From Pseudomonadota bacterium (GTDB lineage Bacteria > Pseudomonadota > Alphaproteobacteria > Rhizobiales > Hyphomicrobiaceae): a stretch of DNA of 64,000 nt. This document shows, one piece after another, positions 57,406 through 64,000 of the stretch (the stretch's first letter is position 1; the number at the start of each line of letters is the position of its first letter). The position numbers were made by a program, and so were the translations under genes. The stretch covers positions 62,001 to 126,000 of the forward strand of contig JAFECG010000023.1 in NCBI GenBank assembly GCA_018242215.1, given 5' to 3'. Below the pieces are notes generated by a model, which was given only the letters and a program-made list of their open reading frames with translations, made no database searches and was not told where the DNA came from.

Positions 57406-57944
57406 GCTGCACCCGCCTTTTCCTTGCCCGCCATACCGATACGCTGGATCAGCAGGTTTCTTGCACGCGCAAGCCGGGACATCACGGTTCCGATGGGAAT
57501 GGAAAGCACCTTTGATATGTCTTGATAGTTCAGTTCCTCGATTTCCCTCAGAACCAGCACCTCGCGATAGGCCAGGGGGAGCGCCGCTATCGCAAGATGC
57601 AAATATTCGGAATCGGTTTTCTCGATCAGAAGGGCCTCCGGCGAATCTTGGTGTTCAACCCTTTCTAGGCCTGCCTGCTCGAAAAGCCCTTCATCGTCGG
57701 TCGTCGTGACGGTCTTCGGTCGGTTTTTTTCGATCCACGTGAAAGCCGTGTTGCGAACGATCGCGAGCAGCCAAGCCCGCGCATCACTGTTCCTGATACT
57801 ATCGACGGCTTTGAAGGCCCGCACACACGCATCCTGGACGACATCTTCCGCGTCGGTCGCATTGCCCGTCAGCCAGCGTGCCAACGACAGGGCGTCGTCA
57901 AGATGGGGCAGGACTGCTGTGTTGAACCGTTGCCGGTTGTCCAT
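57402..57944 (-). CDS. ECF-family RNA polymerase sigma factor
   Basis: A sigma factor of about 180 residues. Region 2 reads LSLARWLTGNATDAEDVVQDACVRAFKAVDS and region 4 ALPLAYREVLVLREIEELNYQDISKVLSIPIGTVMSRLARARN. I use ATG 57944 (MDNRQRFN) with GAGG just upstream. The long frame from 58103 would overlap the cytochrome gene and adds an unlikely N-terminus. It is third in a four-gene minus-strand operon (phosphoesterase, cytochrome c, sigma, anti-sigma). A candidate ECF promoter precedes the operon, suggesting autoregulation. Confidence 0.9.
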   Translation of the reverse strand: MDNRQRFNTAVLPHLDDALSLARWLTGNATDAEDVVQDACVRAFKAVDSIRNSDARAWLLAIVRNTAFTWIEKNRPKTVTTTDDEGLFEQAGLERVEHQDSPEALLIEKTDSEYLHLAIAALPLAYREVLVLREIEELNYQDISKVLSIPIGTVMSRLARARNLLIQRIGMAGKEKAGAA

Positions 57945-57991
57945 CGAGCCTCGCATTGCGCCGCGTCTTCGACGTTTTACGTCGGTTCGTC

Positions 57992-58363
57992 CTACTTCGC
58001 CCGCTCTTTCAAATACTCGATGATATCCGCACGGTCCTGTGCCGTATCGATATGAAAGAACATCTTTGCTCCCGGGACCAGCTTTTGCGGGTCCGTCAAC
58101 CATTTGTCGAGGCTATCTTCGTTCCACGTTATGCCCGACGCCTTGAGCGCGGCGGAATAGTTGTAATCGGGGACCGCGCCCGCCTTTCTGCCAAATACGC
58201 CACGATGTTTCGGACCGATGTCGTTCGAGTCCAGCGAATGACAATCCTGACAACTTTGATAAAGCTCCTCGCCGCGCGCGGCGCTCGCCGCCGCGCGAAC
58301 GTGCGAAGTGGCAAGCACCATCCCAACCGCGGTGGCAGCTAAAAGCTTAGCTCTGCGTCGCAT
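57992..58363 (-). CDS. small periplasmic cytochrome c (class I, c2-like)
   Basis: A 123-residue single-heme protein. A signal peptide (about 1-26, ending VRAAA) is followed by the heme motif CQDCH and a distal Met in LVPGAKMFF, giving His-Met ligation. GPKHRGVFGRKAG is the cytochrome c2 / cytochrome c-550 signature. It probably carries electrons in the periplasm. It lies 9 bp after the phosphoesterase gene, so both are likely targets of the same sigma factor. Confidence 0.92.
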   Translation of the reverse strand: MRRRAKLLAATAVGMVLATSHVRAAASAARGEELYQSCQDCHSLDSNDIGPKHRGVFGRKAGAVPDYNYSAALKASGITWNEDSLDKWLTDPQKLVPGAKMFFHIDTAQDRADIIEYLKERAK

Positions 58364-58372
58364 CTCACGCTC

Positions 58373-59323
58373 CTATGAATTGTCCGAAAGCGACCGATCT
58401 GTGATCGCAAGAGGCGAGTCATTTCGTTTGAAAGTGACGCTCGTCAGTCCGAGCATGCTGCGCAGCTTGTCGGCGGGCACGGCCATCGGCCCCGGCGACG
58501 GCGCCGTCCCAGGCGCCGGCTGCGGAAATGCGGTCGAGCGCGCTGTGTGGAACGTCACGTTACCCTCGACCTTTTGCATCAGCTGATGGATGTGTCCGTT
58601 AAGAACGGTGATTGACCCGAAGCGCTTCAAATAGCCAAGTGCCAAGGCTGCATCGTCCGTGCCCCAACCCCAATTTGGGTAGACGGACCACAGCGGAATG
58701 TGTGCAAAGACGACGATCGGAGTTGACGACGCCAGCGGGCGAAGATCGTCTTCCAACCATTCAAGCTGTTCTCGGCCGAGGAATCCAAGGCCGAACTTTT
58801 GGAGATTGACGACGTTGTTCAAGCCGATGAAGTGCACCCCGTTTTGGTCGAAGCTGTACCAACCTCCGCCTTTCGTGCCTTTGCCGTAGCGCGCGAGATA
58901 GGCTTTCTCGGTGGCTGCATCGGTGATGTCGTGTTCACCTGGAACGTAATGAACATTGAGACGCGTCGAGCCGATGATCTGACTGGCGTCGTCGAATTCA
59001 GCCGGCTTCGCGCTGTGGGTGATGTCACCCGTGTGGAGAAGGAATGCCGGTTTGGCGGGTAACGCTTCGATGTGGCCGATCGCCTCTTTCAGAGTATCGA
59101 TCGCATGCGGATTGGCCGGCTTATTGAAGCCAACGTGGCTGTCGGATATCTGCAAAAATGTGAAGCCGCTCGCCGCGGCTTCGGCTGCCTCCGCCTTGTC
59201 GAGTAGCGACAGCGATTTTGGTACGCCGCCTGCGACTGTCCAAAGCACACCCGTCCCGGCCCAAATCATACACTCAAGCGCGCTCCGGCGGCTGATGCTC
59301 TCATCGTCTCCGTGGTCCGTCAT
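58373..59323 (-). CDS. Tat-exported metallophosphoesterase
   Basis: A 316-residue calcineurin-like phosphoesterase. Tat-like ISRRSALECMIWAGTG begins the protein. Metal-binding motifs are LQISDSHVGF (DxH), LLHTGDITHS (GDxxH-like), PGEHD (the usual GNHD is GEHD), VVFAHIPLW, and LNGHIHQ (GHxH). Start ATG 59323 has AGGAAGGG 6 nt upstream; the frame from 59479 adds 52 non-family residues. First gene of the ECF operon. The physiological substrate is unknown. Confidence 0.88.
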   Translation of the reverse strand: MTDHGDDESISRRSALECMIWAGTGVLWTVAGGVPKSLSLLDKAEAAEAAASGFTFLQISDSHVGFNKPANPHAIDTLKEAIGHIEALPAKPAFLLHTGDITHSAKPAEFDDASQIIGSTRLNVHYVPGEHDITDAATEKAYLARYGKGTKGGGWYSFDQNGVHFIGLNNVVNLQKFGLGFLGREQLEWLEDDLRPLASSTPIVVFAHIPLWSVYPNWGWGTDDAALALGYLKRFGSITVLNGHIHQLMQKVEGNVTFHTARSTAFPQPAPGTAPSPGPMAVPADKLRSMLGLTSVTFKRNDSPLAITDRSLSDNS

Positions 59324-59366
59324 CGCTGTCCCTTCCTGAAAATCCCCCAATTGGTGGATCGAAAGG

Positions 59367-59395
59367 GAAGACTCGGCCGGTTGGCGTTTTATTCC
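59367..59395 (-). promoter_or_regulatory. candidate ECF-type promoter
   Basis: On the minus strand GGAATAAA, 15 nt, then GTCTTC. GGAA-type -35 and GTC-type -10 elements are common among ECF sigma promoters. The start would be near 59360, 35-40 nt ahead of the phosphoesterase ATG. Assignment to the local sigma factor is inferred. Confidence 0.45.
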
Positions 59396-59525
59396 GCGAT
59401 GCCGGAAAAAATTTTGAAGGCGACAAAAATTGTCCCGCCTCAGCCTGAGTGTCCTCGGGTTGGTAGCGGCTTTCAGCACAGTCGTGGATTAGCCGCCCGG
59501 CGTCTTCTTCCGAGAGAATGCCAGG

Positions 59526-61592
59526 TTACTTGGAACGCGCCCGTGGCGGAGGAGAATGGGAGTCGAACCCACCAAGGACAGGCTCGCTGCCCCACTCGGA
59601 TTTGAAGTCCGAACGCCCCACCGGGGACGATTCTCCTCCATCGGCCAGCGCGGATGGATGCACGAAGCTTCCGAACAAGTCCGCCCGGTGCTGGTTCATG
59701 CGGCGCAGATCGCCCTTGCGAAGCGTGACGCCATTGCGGTCAAAAAATTCCAGTATCTGGATTGCGACCTTACGGCCGTTGTCGAGACGGTCGCGAAACT
59801 GGGCGGCATTGAACCACCCGCCCTCTGCCTTAGCCGCGACGTCAGAGGCGATGGCGACCATTTCGCGAACGGTTTCTCGCAAAAAGAAATGGTCGTTTGC
59901 CACTTCGTCTGCTCGACCAAGACGACCGGCGAGTTTCATCAGCTTGCGCACGTCACGTTCGGGGCATTTCATTGACGTGGCGATGTCGCGCACGCGCGGT
60001 GGCCGGAATCGCTCCGTGCCTCCGAGTTGACGCGCAATGACTTTCCAGGTGTCCTCATCGCTCGGCGACAGCCGCACCTGATGCGAAGCGAGACGGACGA
60101 AGGCGCCGTCGAGTGCGACCTCCCCTTGCTCCGCGATCCTTCCAATGGCAGCCGTGAAGGCGGCTTTGCTCAATCGCGGTTCGAGCGCGAGACGAAGTTG
60201 CTCGCGTCCGATGCCCTGGAGGTCCGGATTTTCGACATGGAACTGGGCTAGGCGCTCGAAGAGACTTGCGGTGAAAGCCTGCCAGCGTCCCGGCCCGACA
60301 GCTGTCTTTTCCTCTCCGCAATCGATAACGATCAGATCCAAAGCGGCGGCGATGTGATCTGCCTGCGCGGACGACAGGGCACGGTCGCGTGCAAAAGTCC
60401 CAAGATCGGCGGTATAGGGCGACGCGTGGAGCAACGCCGCGAAAGCTGCTATGGGATCATCAATGGCCAAAGCGGCTCGTTGGGTCTGCCGCTCCGGGGT
60501 CCGCCGTTTGCGCTGAGGCGCTCTCAAGTCGATAAATTTGCCGCCGCCGATCGTGCGTTGTGCCGAAACATCGCGAATGACGAAGCGATCAGGGACGGCG
60601 GCCGCGATCGGTGCATCAAGCACAAGTTGCGCGTCCGCCGTTGCACCGGGCTGAAGCGCCTTGTCGGCGCTGAGCAAGACAATACGCGCGCCGACTTCTG
60701 CAGACGCGTGATGCAGGCGCACGGGAAACCACTGTCCAATTGGCTTTTCTTCCGAGGGGAGAATGCGCAGTACCGTATCGATGCGATCGGTCGGCGCATG
60801 AAGCGCGGGACTTAGCAGGACGTCACCACGCTTGATGGCGTCTTTCGAAATTTCCGGCCCGGAGAGATTGAGCGCGCAGCGGTCTCCCGCCCAACCGATT
60901 TCCGCTGGCCGGTTCTGGGCGTGGATCGAGCGCACCCGTGCGGACAATCCCAAAGGGCTGACTTGAACCTGCGCGCCTATCCCGACGAAGCCTGAAAGAA
61001 CGGTGCCTGTCACCACCACGCCGACGCCCGGCAGAGTGAAAACGCGATCGACGGCAAGGCGAAAGCGACCCTCGGAAGAGCGAGCCGGCGATTCGGCTGC
61101 GGCGGCGATCAAGTGGCGGCGTAATTCGTCGATCCCCTCGCCGGACAAAGCCGAAACGGGCAGCACGCGTGAACCGTCGAGGGCCGTGCCTGCGATCGCA
61201 GCTTTGATCTCGGCGACCACGCCAGCCAAACGATCTGCACTCGCGATATCGGCTTTGGTCAGGACGATAACGCCGTTCCTGATCCCAAGGAGATCCAGGA
61301 TCGCGAGGTGTTCGAGGGTTTGAGGCTTGACCCCATCATCCGCAGCGACCACCAGCAAGGCGAAATCGATCCCACTGGCGCCCGCGAACATCGTGTGCAC
61401 GAAGCGTTCGTGACCCGGCACATCGATGAAACCAATGATGCGACCGTCGGAAGCCGGCATATAGGCAAAGCCGAGATCGATGGTGATCCCGCGAGCCTTC
61501 TCTTCCTTCAGACGATCGCCATCGACGCCAGTCAACGCTTTGACCAGCGCGGTCTTGCCGTGATCGATGTGGCCGGCGGTGCCAATGATCAT
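59526..61592 (-). CDS. selB: SelB, selenocysteine-specific elongation factor
   Basis: A GTPase of 688 residues as open frame that carries Sec-tRNA to the ribosome at SECIS-linked UGA codons. GTP motifs are [25 protein letters not shown] and TKADIA. EF-Tu-like domains 2-3 follow, then C-terminal winged helices that bind the SECIS ([23 protein letters not shown]). The family usually ends near RADLF, about residue 640. Here the frame has no stop there and runs on for 48 residues through the entire tRNA-Sec gene to TAA at 59526. It is 33 bp after selA in a selA-selB-selC unit. Whether the tail is made as protein is uncertain. Confidence 0.93.
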   Translation of the reverse strand: MIIGTAGHIDHGKTALVKALTGVDGDRLKEEKARGITIDLGFAYMPASDGRIIGFIDVPGHERFVHTMFAGASGIDFALLVVAADDGVKPQTLEHLAILDLLGIRNGVIVLTKADIASADRLAGVVAEIKAAIAGTALDGSRVLPVSALSGEGIDELRRHLIAAAAESPARSSEGRFRLAVDRVFTLPGVGVVVTGTVLSGFVGIGAQVQVSPLGLSARVRSIHAQNRPAEIGWAGDRCALNLSGPEISKDAIKRGDVLLSPALHAPTDRIDTVLRILPSEEKPIGQWFPVRLHHASAEVGARIVLLSADKALQPGATADAQLVLDAPIAAAVPDRFVIRDVSAQRTIGGGKFIDLRAPQRKRRTPERQTQRAALAIDDPIAAFAALLHASPYTADLGTFARDRALSSAQADHIAAALDLIVIDCGEEKTAVGPGRWQAFTASLFERLAQFHVENPDLQGIGREQLRLALEPRLSKAAFTAAIGRIAEQGEVALDGAFVRLASHQVRLSPSDEDTWKVIARQLGGTERFRPPRVRDIATSMKCPERDVRKLMKLAGRLGRADEVANDHFFLRETVREMVAIASDVAAKAEGGWFNAAQFRDRLDNGRKVAIQILEFFDRNGVTLRKGDLRRMNQHRADLFGSFVHPSALADGGESSPVGRSDFKSEWGSEPVLGGFDSHSPPPRARSK
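59544..59639 (-). tRNA. selC: tRNA-Sec (TCA)
   Basis: A 96-nt tRNA on the minus strand with CCA encoded. It has the 8-bp acceptor GGAGGAGA / TCTCCTCC and discriminator G. The anticodon stem CGGAC-TTCAAAT-CCG holds anticodon TCA that reads UGA. It also has the long variable arm and the T-loop GGTTCGACTCC. The whole gene lies inside the 3' end of the selB reading frame. Confidence 0.96.
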
Positions 61593-61625
61593 CGTCGTCT
61601 TTCGATTGGGATTGTCCGGCCTACA

Positions 61626-63122
61626 TTAGGCTGAAATGCCATGATCGAGGGTCGCAAGGACAGATAGAAACTCAGCTTCGTCGGTCAAGCATCTGAGATC
61701 GAGAATGAGTGCGCCGTCATCCAATCGGCCGATCACAGGCCGCGGCAAGCTCCGCAACGCTGCCGTGAGCCTCTCGAGCGCAGTCCCGCCGGATTGCGGG
61801 CGAATGGCGATGCCCGCGCTATCGACGGTATCGAGCGGAAGCGCACCGGAGCCGATTTGGCTTTGGCATTCGCAAGGTCCGACCACGAAGTCGGGGCCGA
61901 CGGCGGATTGAACGGCAGGCAGGATGCGCAGCGCCTGGGCTTCGATGTCCGCACGCGTTCGGGCGAGCAGACGCAAGGTTGGGAGTCGTTCGACGAGGCG
62001 ATCGGGATCGCGGTAGAGTTTCAGCGTGGCTTCGATTGCGGCGAGCCGGATCTTGTCGACACGAAGTGCACGCTTCATCGGGTTTCGGTTGATGGCTGTG
62101 ATCAGCTCGCGTTTCCCCACGATGAACCCGGCCTGAGGGCCGCCTAGAAGCTTGTCACCGGAGAACGTAACGATGTCTGCCCCTTCCGCCACTGCTTCGT
62201 GGACAGTCGGCTCGCGTTGCATGCCAAACGCCGACAGGTCAATCAGCGAGCCGGAGCCCAGATCGTTCAATAGCGGAACATTGGCGGCTGAAGCGATTTC
62301 GGCGAGCTCGGGCGCGCCGACCTCGCTGGTGAAACCCAAGATGCGATAGTTCGACGTATGAACCTTCAGGATGACGCCCGTGGCGGCGGAAAGCGCGGCT
62401 CGGTAATCCTTCGCGTGGGTGCGGTTCGTCGTTCCGACCTCGACCAGCTTGGCACCCGCGCGTGCCATGATGTCGGGCATTCGGAACGCGCCGCCAATCT
62501 CGATCAGCTCGCCGCGAGAGACGATGGCCTCCCGGCCGCAGGCAAGCGTGTTTAGCGCGAGGAGAACCGCCGCCGCGTTATTATTGACGACCGTCGCGTC
62601 CTCGGCGCCGGTCAACTCGCAAAGCAGCCCTCGGATATGGTCGTCACGTTCGCCGCGCTTGCCACCGGCAAGATCGAATTCAAGGGTAACGGGATCGCGC
62701 ATCGCTTCGACAGCGGCCTCGATGGCGGCTTCGGCGATGAGCGCGCGACCGAGGTTCGTGTGAAGCACCGTCCCGGTCAGATTGAACAGCGGGCGGAGCG
62801 TGGAGCGGTCATCGTCCGCGAGGCGCGCTTGCGCAAGGGCAACTAGCTCCTCGGTCGAAGGGAGCCTGGATGTTCCGGATTTCAACGTTGCGCGCGTTTC
62901 CGCAAGGACGCCGCGGATGGCATCGGTGACGGCGACACGGCCAAAGCGCTCGAAAAGAGGCTTGGCGACACCGCTTTTCAGAACAGCATCGACGGATGGC
63001 AGATCTCGAAGGAGAGCGCTCTTCGACAGTTCCAAGCGGACCTCGGGTTGGCTTATGTGCGCTTGCCGCCATGCTAGCGACTTTCCCGATCCTTCAAAGG
63101 GGTCGCGCTCCAAAAACCGCAC
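61626..63122 (-). CDS. selA: SelA, selenocysteine synthase (L-seryl-tRNA(Sec) selenium transferase)
   Basis: A PLP enzyme of up to 498 residues converting Ser-tRNA(Sec) to Sec-tRNA(Sec) with selenophosphate. Conserved parts are LPSVDAVLKSG, LFNLTGTVLHTNLGRA, ATVVNNNAAAVLLALNTLA, SRGELIEIGGAFRMPDIM, and the Schiff-base Lys in FSGDKLLGGPQAGFIVG. The start is uncertain: the only in-frame candidates are GTG 63122 or TTG 63113, without a good ribosome site, while the family N-terminus seems to begin at about residue 24. It precedes selB by 33 bp. Confidence 0.93.
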   Translation of the reverse strand: MRFLERDPFEGSGKSLAWRQAHISQPEVRLELSKSALLRDLPSVDAVLKSGVAKPLFERFGRVAVTDAIRGVLAETRATLKSGTSRLPSTEELVALAQARLADDDRSTLRPLFNLTGTVLHTNLGRALIAEAAIEAAVEAMRDPVTLEFDLAGGKRGERDDHIRGLLCELTGAEDATVVNNNAAAVLLALNTLACGREAIVSRGELIEIGGAFRMPDIMARAGAKLVEVGTTNRTHAKDYRAALSAATGVILKVHTSNYRILGFTSEVGAPELAEIASAANVPLLNDLGSGSLIDLSAFGMQREPTVHEAVAEGADIVTFSGDKLLGGPQAGFIVGKRELITAINRNPMKRALRVDKIRLAAIEATLKLYRDPDRLVERLPTLRLLARTRADIEAQALRILPAVQSAVGPDFVVGPCECQSQIGSGALPLDTVDSAGIAIRPQSGGTALERLTAALRSLPRPVIGRLDDGALILDLRCLTDEAEFLSVLATLDHGISA

Positions 63123-63312
63123 ACGATCTTAATGATCCGCTGCGGAGCGCCTAAAAGTCGATCGTCAAGCCGCGATGAGGGCGAAACTCACGCGAAGACG
63201 AGGCGGTTCATGGCTGCACCCCGAACGGTGGCTTACAGGCTAAGTAACCCGATACGGCGTTCGTATGTAGGTTTGGTGAGCGCGCGCCAACGCGCATCCT
63301 CTCGCTTTGGCG

Positions 63313-64000
63313 CTATTTCTGCGAGTCCGCGAGGCGCCCCGCCCAGAAGCGCTTCCCTTCCGCGATGTGCCACGCGATGAGACCCGGCACACCGGTAAGA
63401 ACCTCTCTGGCCCGCTTCAATAACGACAGCGCCAGCGCCACATCAGGCCCCAAACCGAATAGCGCCCCAACGACGATATAACCACCCTCCTGCACGCCGG
63501 CCGCCCAAGGAATGACGAAGGCAGCCGTGCGCAACGCGAAGACCAGACTTTCAAGCGAGAGGACGTCCCCTGCCGCCAGTGTGTGGTTCATGAACCATAA
63601 AGCCAGCCACGTTTCGGCTGCGCCCGCGAGCCAGCCGACAACATGCAAACCGACGGAGGCCAGGACCTCCCGCTTCTCGCGGTAGATGGACTGGATCGCG
63701 GCATGGACGCTGCCGGTATCCGACAGCCCCTCCCAAGCCCGTGTGAAACCGAGTTTTGCGGGCAGCGATTCGAGAAACAGGATGAGGCCGTTCCTTTGCG
63801 CGACGAGAAACCCGACCACGGCGATCGTTGCGACCGCGAGACCGCCTGCCGCCCACCAGGCGGCCGGCTCGTCCGGATGATAGGCAAAGAGGAACGCGAG
63901 CCCCATGAACGTATATATGAGCTGGCTCAACATCTCGGTCGTCATATCGACAATGGTGGTCGCGGCAGCGACGTTGACCTTCAGGCCGTGCTTGGTCAGT
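63313..64000 (-). CDS. HpnL-like membrane protein (lysylphosphatidylglycerol-synthase TM family), 5' truncated
   Basis: The frame is open to the window end, so the start lies beyond 64000. About 229 residues of the C-terminal part are visible, with five or six hydrophobic segments. VFALRTAAFVIPWAAGVQEGGYIVVGALFGLGPDVALALSLLKRARE-like sequence is typical of the UPF0104/HpnL family linked to hopanoid biosynthesis loci. Function is poorly defined. It lies 190 bp downstream-to-upstream of selA on the same strand and is not obviously part of the selenium operon. Confidence 0.7.
   Translation of the reverse strand, partial: LTKHGLKVNVAAATTIVDMTTEMLSQLIYTFMGLAFLFAYHPDEPAAWWAAGGLAVATIAVVGFLVAQRNGLILFLESLPAKLGFTRAWEGLSDTGSVHAAIQSIYREKREVLASVGLHVVGWLAGAAETWLALWFMNHTLAAGDVLSLESLVFALRTAAFVIPWAAGVQEGGYIVVGALFGLGPDVALALSLLKRAREVLTGVPGLIAWHIAEGKRFWAGRLADSQK

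Noticed and set aside
57945-58103. Longer N-terminus for the ECF sigma factor overlapping the cytochrome gene
   Set aside because: Non-family sequence, overlap with a clear cytochrome c gene, and a good ribosome site at the internal ATG 57944.

Overview
The window looks like chromosomal DNA of a methylotrophic alphaproteobacterium of the order Hyphomicrobiales, probably near Hyphomicrobium. This is an inference from gene content. The evidence is a lanthanide-type methanol dehydrogenase (XoxF), membrane-bound formate dehydrogenase, the order tig-clpP-clpX-lon-hupB with tRNA-Val and tRNA-Asp beside it, an HpnL-like hopanoid-associated protein, alphaproteobacterial-style RpoH and FNR-type promoter motifs, and GC-rich coding sequence. 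No rRNA, insertion sequence, prophage or CRISPR array was seen.

Layout. 1-10.2 kb is a mixed region: the 3' part of an SbmA/YddA-type ABC exporter, a possible 29-residue membrane peptide, orphan xoxF, an MHS-family transporter, an ammonium transporter with an unknown membrane protein, a HemG-like flavodoxin and a zinc alcohol dehydrogenase. 10.2-20 kb holds two minus-strand efflux operons: an RbbA/YhiI/YhhJ-type ABC-2 exporter and a CzcA/CusA-type RND pump with its adaptor. 20.2-24.7 kb is a tightly packed three-gene plus-strand unit (ATP-grasp protein, unusual PLP enzyme, PLP amino-acid decarboxylase) that matches no pathway I know. 25-35.3 kb is an amine or polyamine catabolic region: Baeyer-Villiger monooxygenase, glutamine-synthetase-like gamma-glutamylamide ligase, a complete Pot-type ABC importer and a GntR regulator on the minus strand. 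An HSL-type esterase and an iron alcohol dehydrogenase diverge from it on the plus strand. The divergent promoter carries two near-identical 17-bp palindromes with centres 105 bp apart. 35.3-39.7 kb is a second RND pump (MdtABC type).

39.9-48 kb is the conserved core: tRNA-Asp, a DUF1993 protein, tRNA-Val, hupB, lon (with a good RpoH-type promoter), clpX, clpP and tig.

48.3-63.1 kb is a selenocysteine island. The formate dehydrogenase alpha gene contains an in-frame TGA at codon 198, followed at once by a bacterial SECIS hairpin. It is followed by the beta and gamma subunits and fdhE. A divergent permease and selD come next. After a four-gene ECF sigma-factor operon come selC (tRNA-Sec), selB and selA. 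The island therefore encodes the selenoprotein, selenophosphate synthesis, Sec-tRNA synthesis and the dedicated elongation factor together. The tRNA-Sec gene lies entirely inside the 3' end of the selB reading frame. The window closes in the 3' part of an HpnL-like gene.

Together the genes suggest methanol and formate oxidation (XoxF, Fdn), amine and ammonium use, metal and drug efflux, and protein quality control. Start codons were moved from the longest ORF where a ribosome binding site, gene overlap or family N-terminus argued for it; this is stated in each entry.
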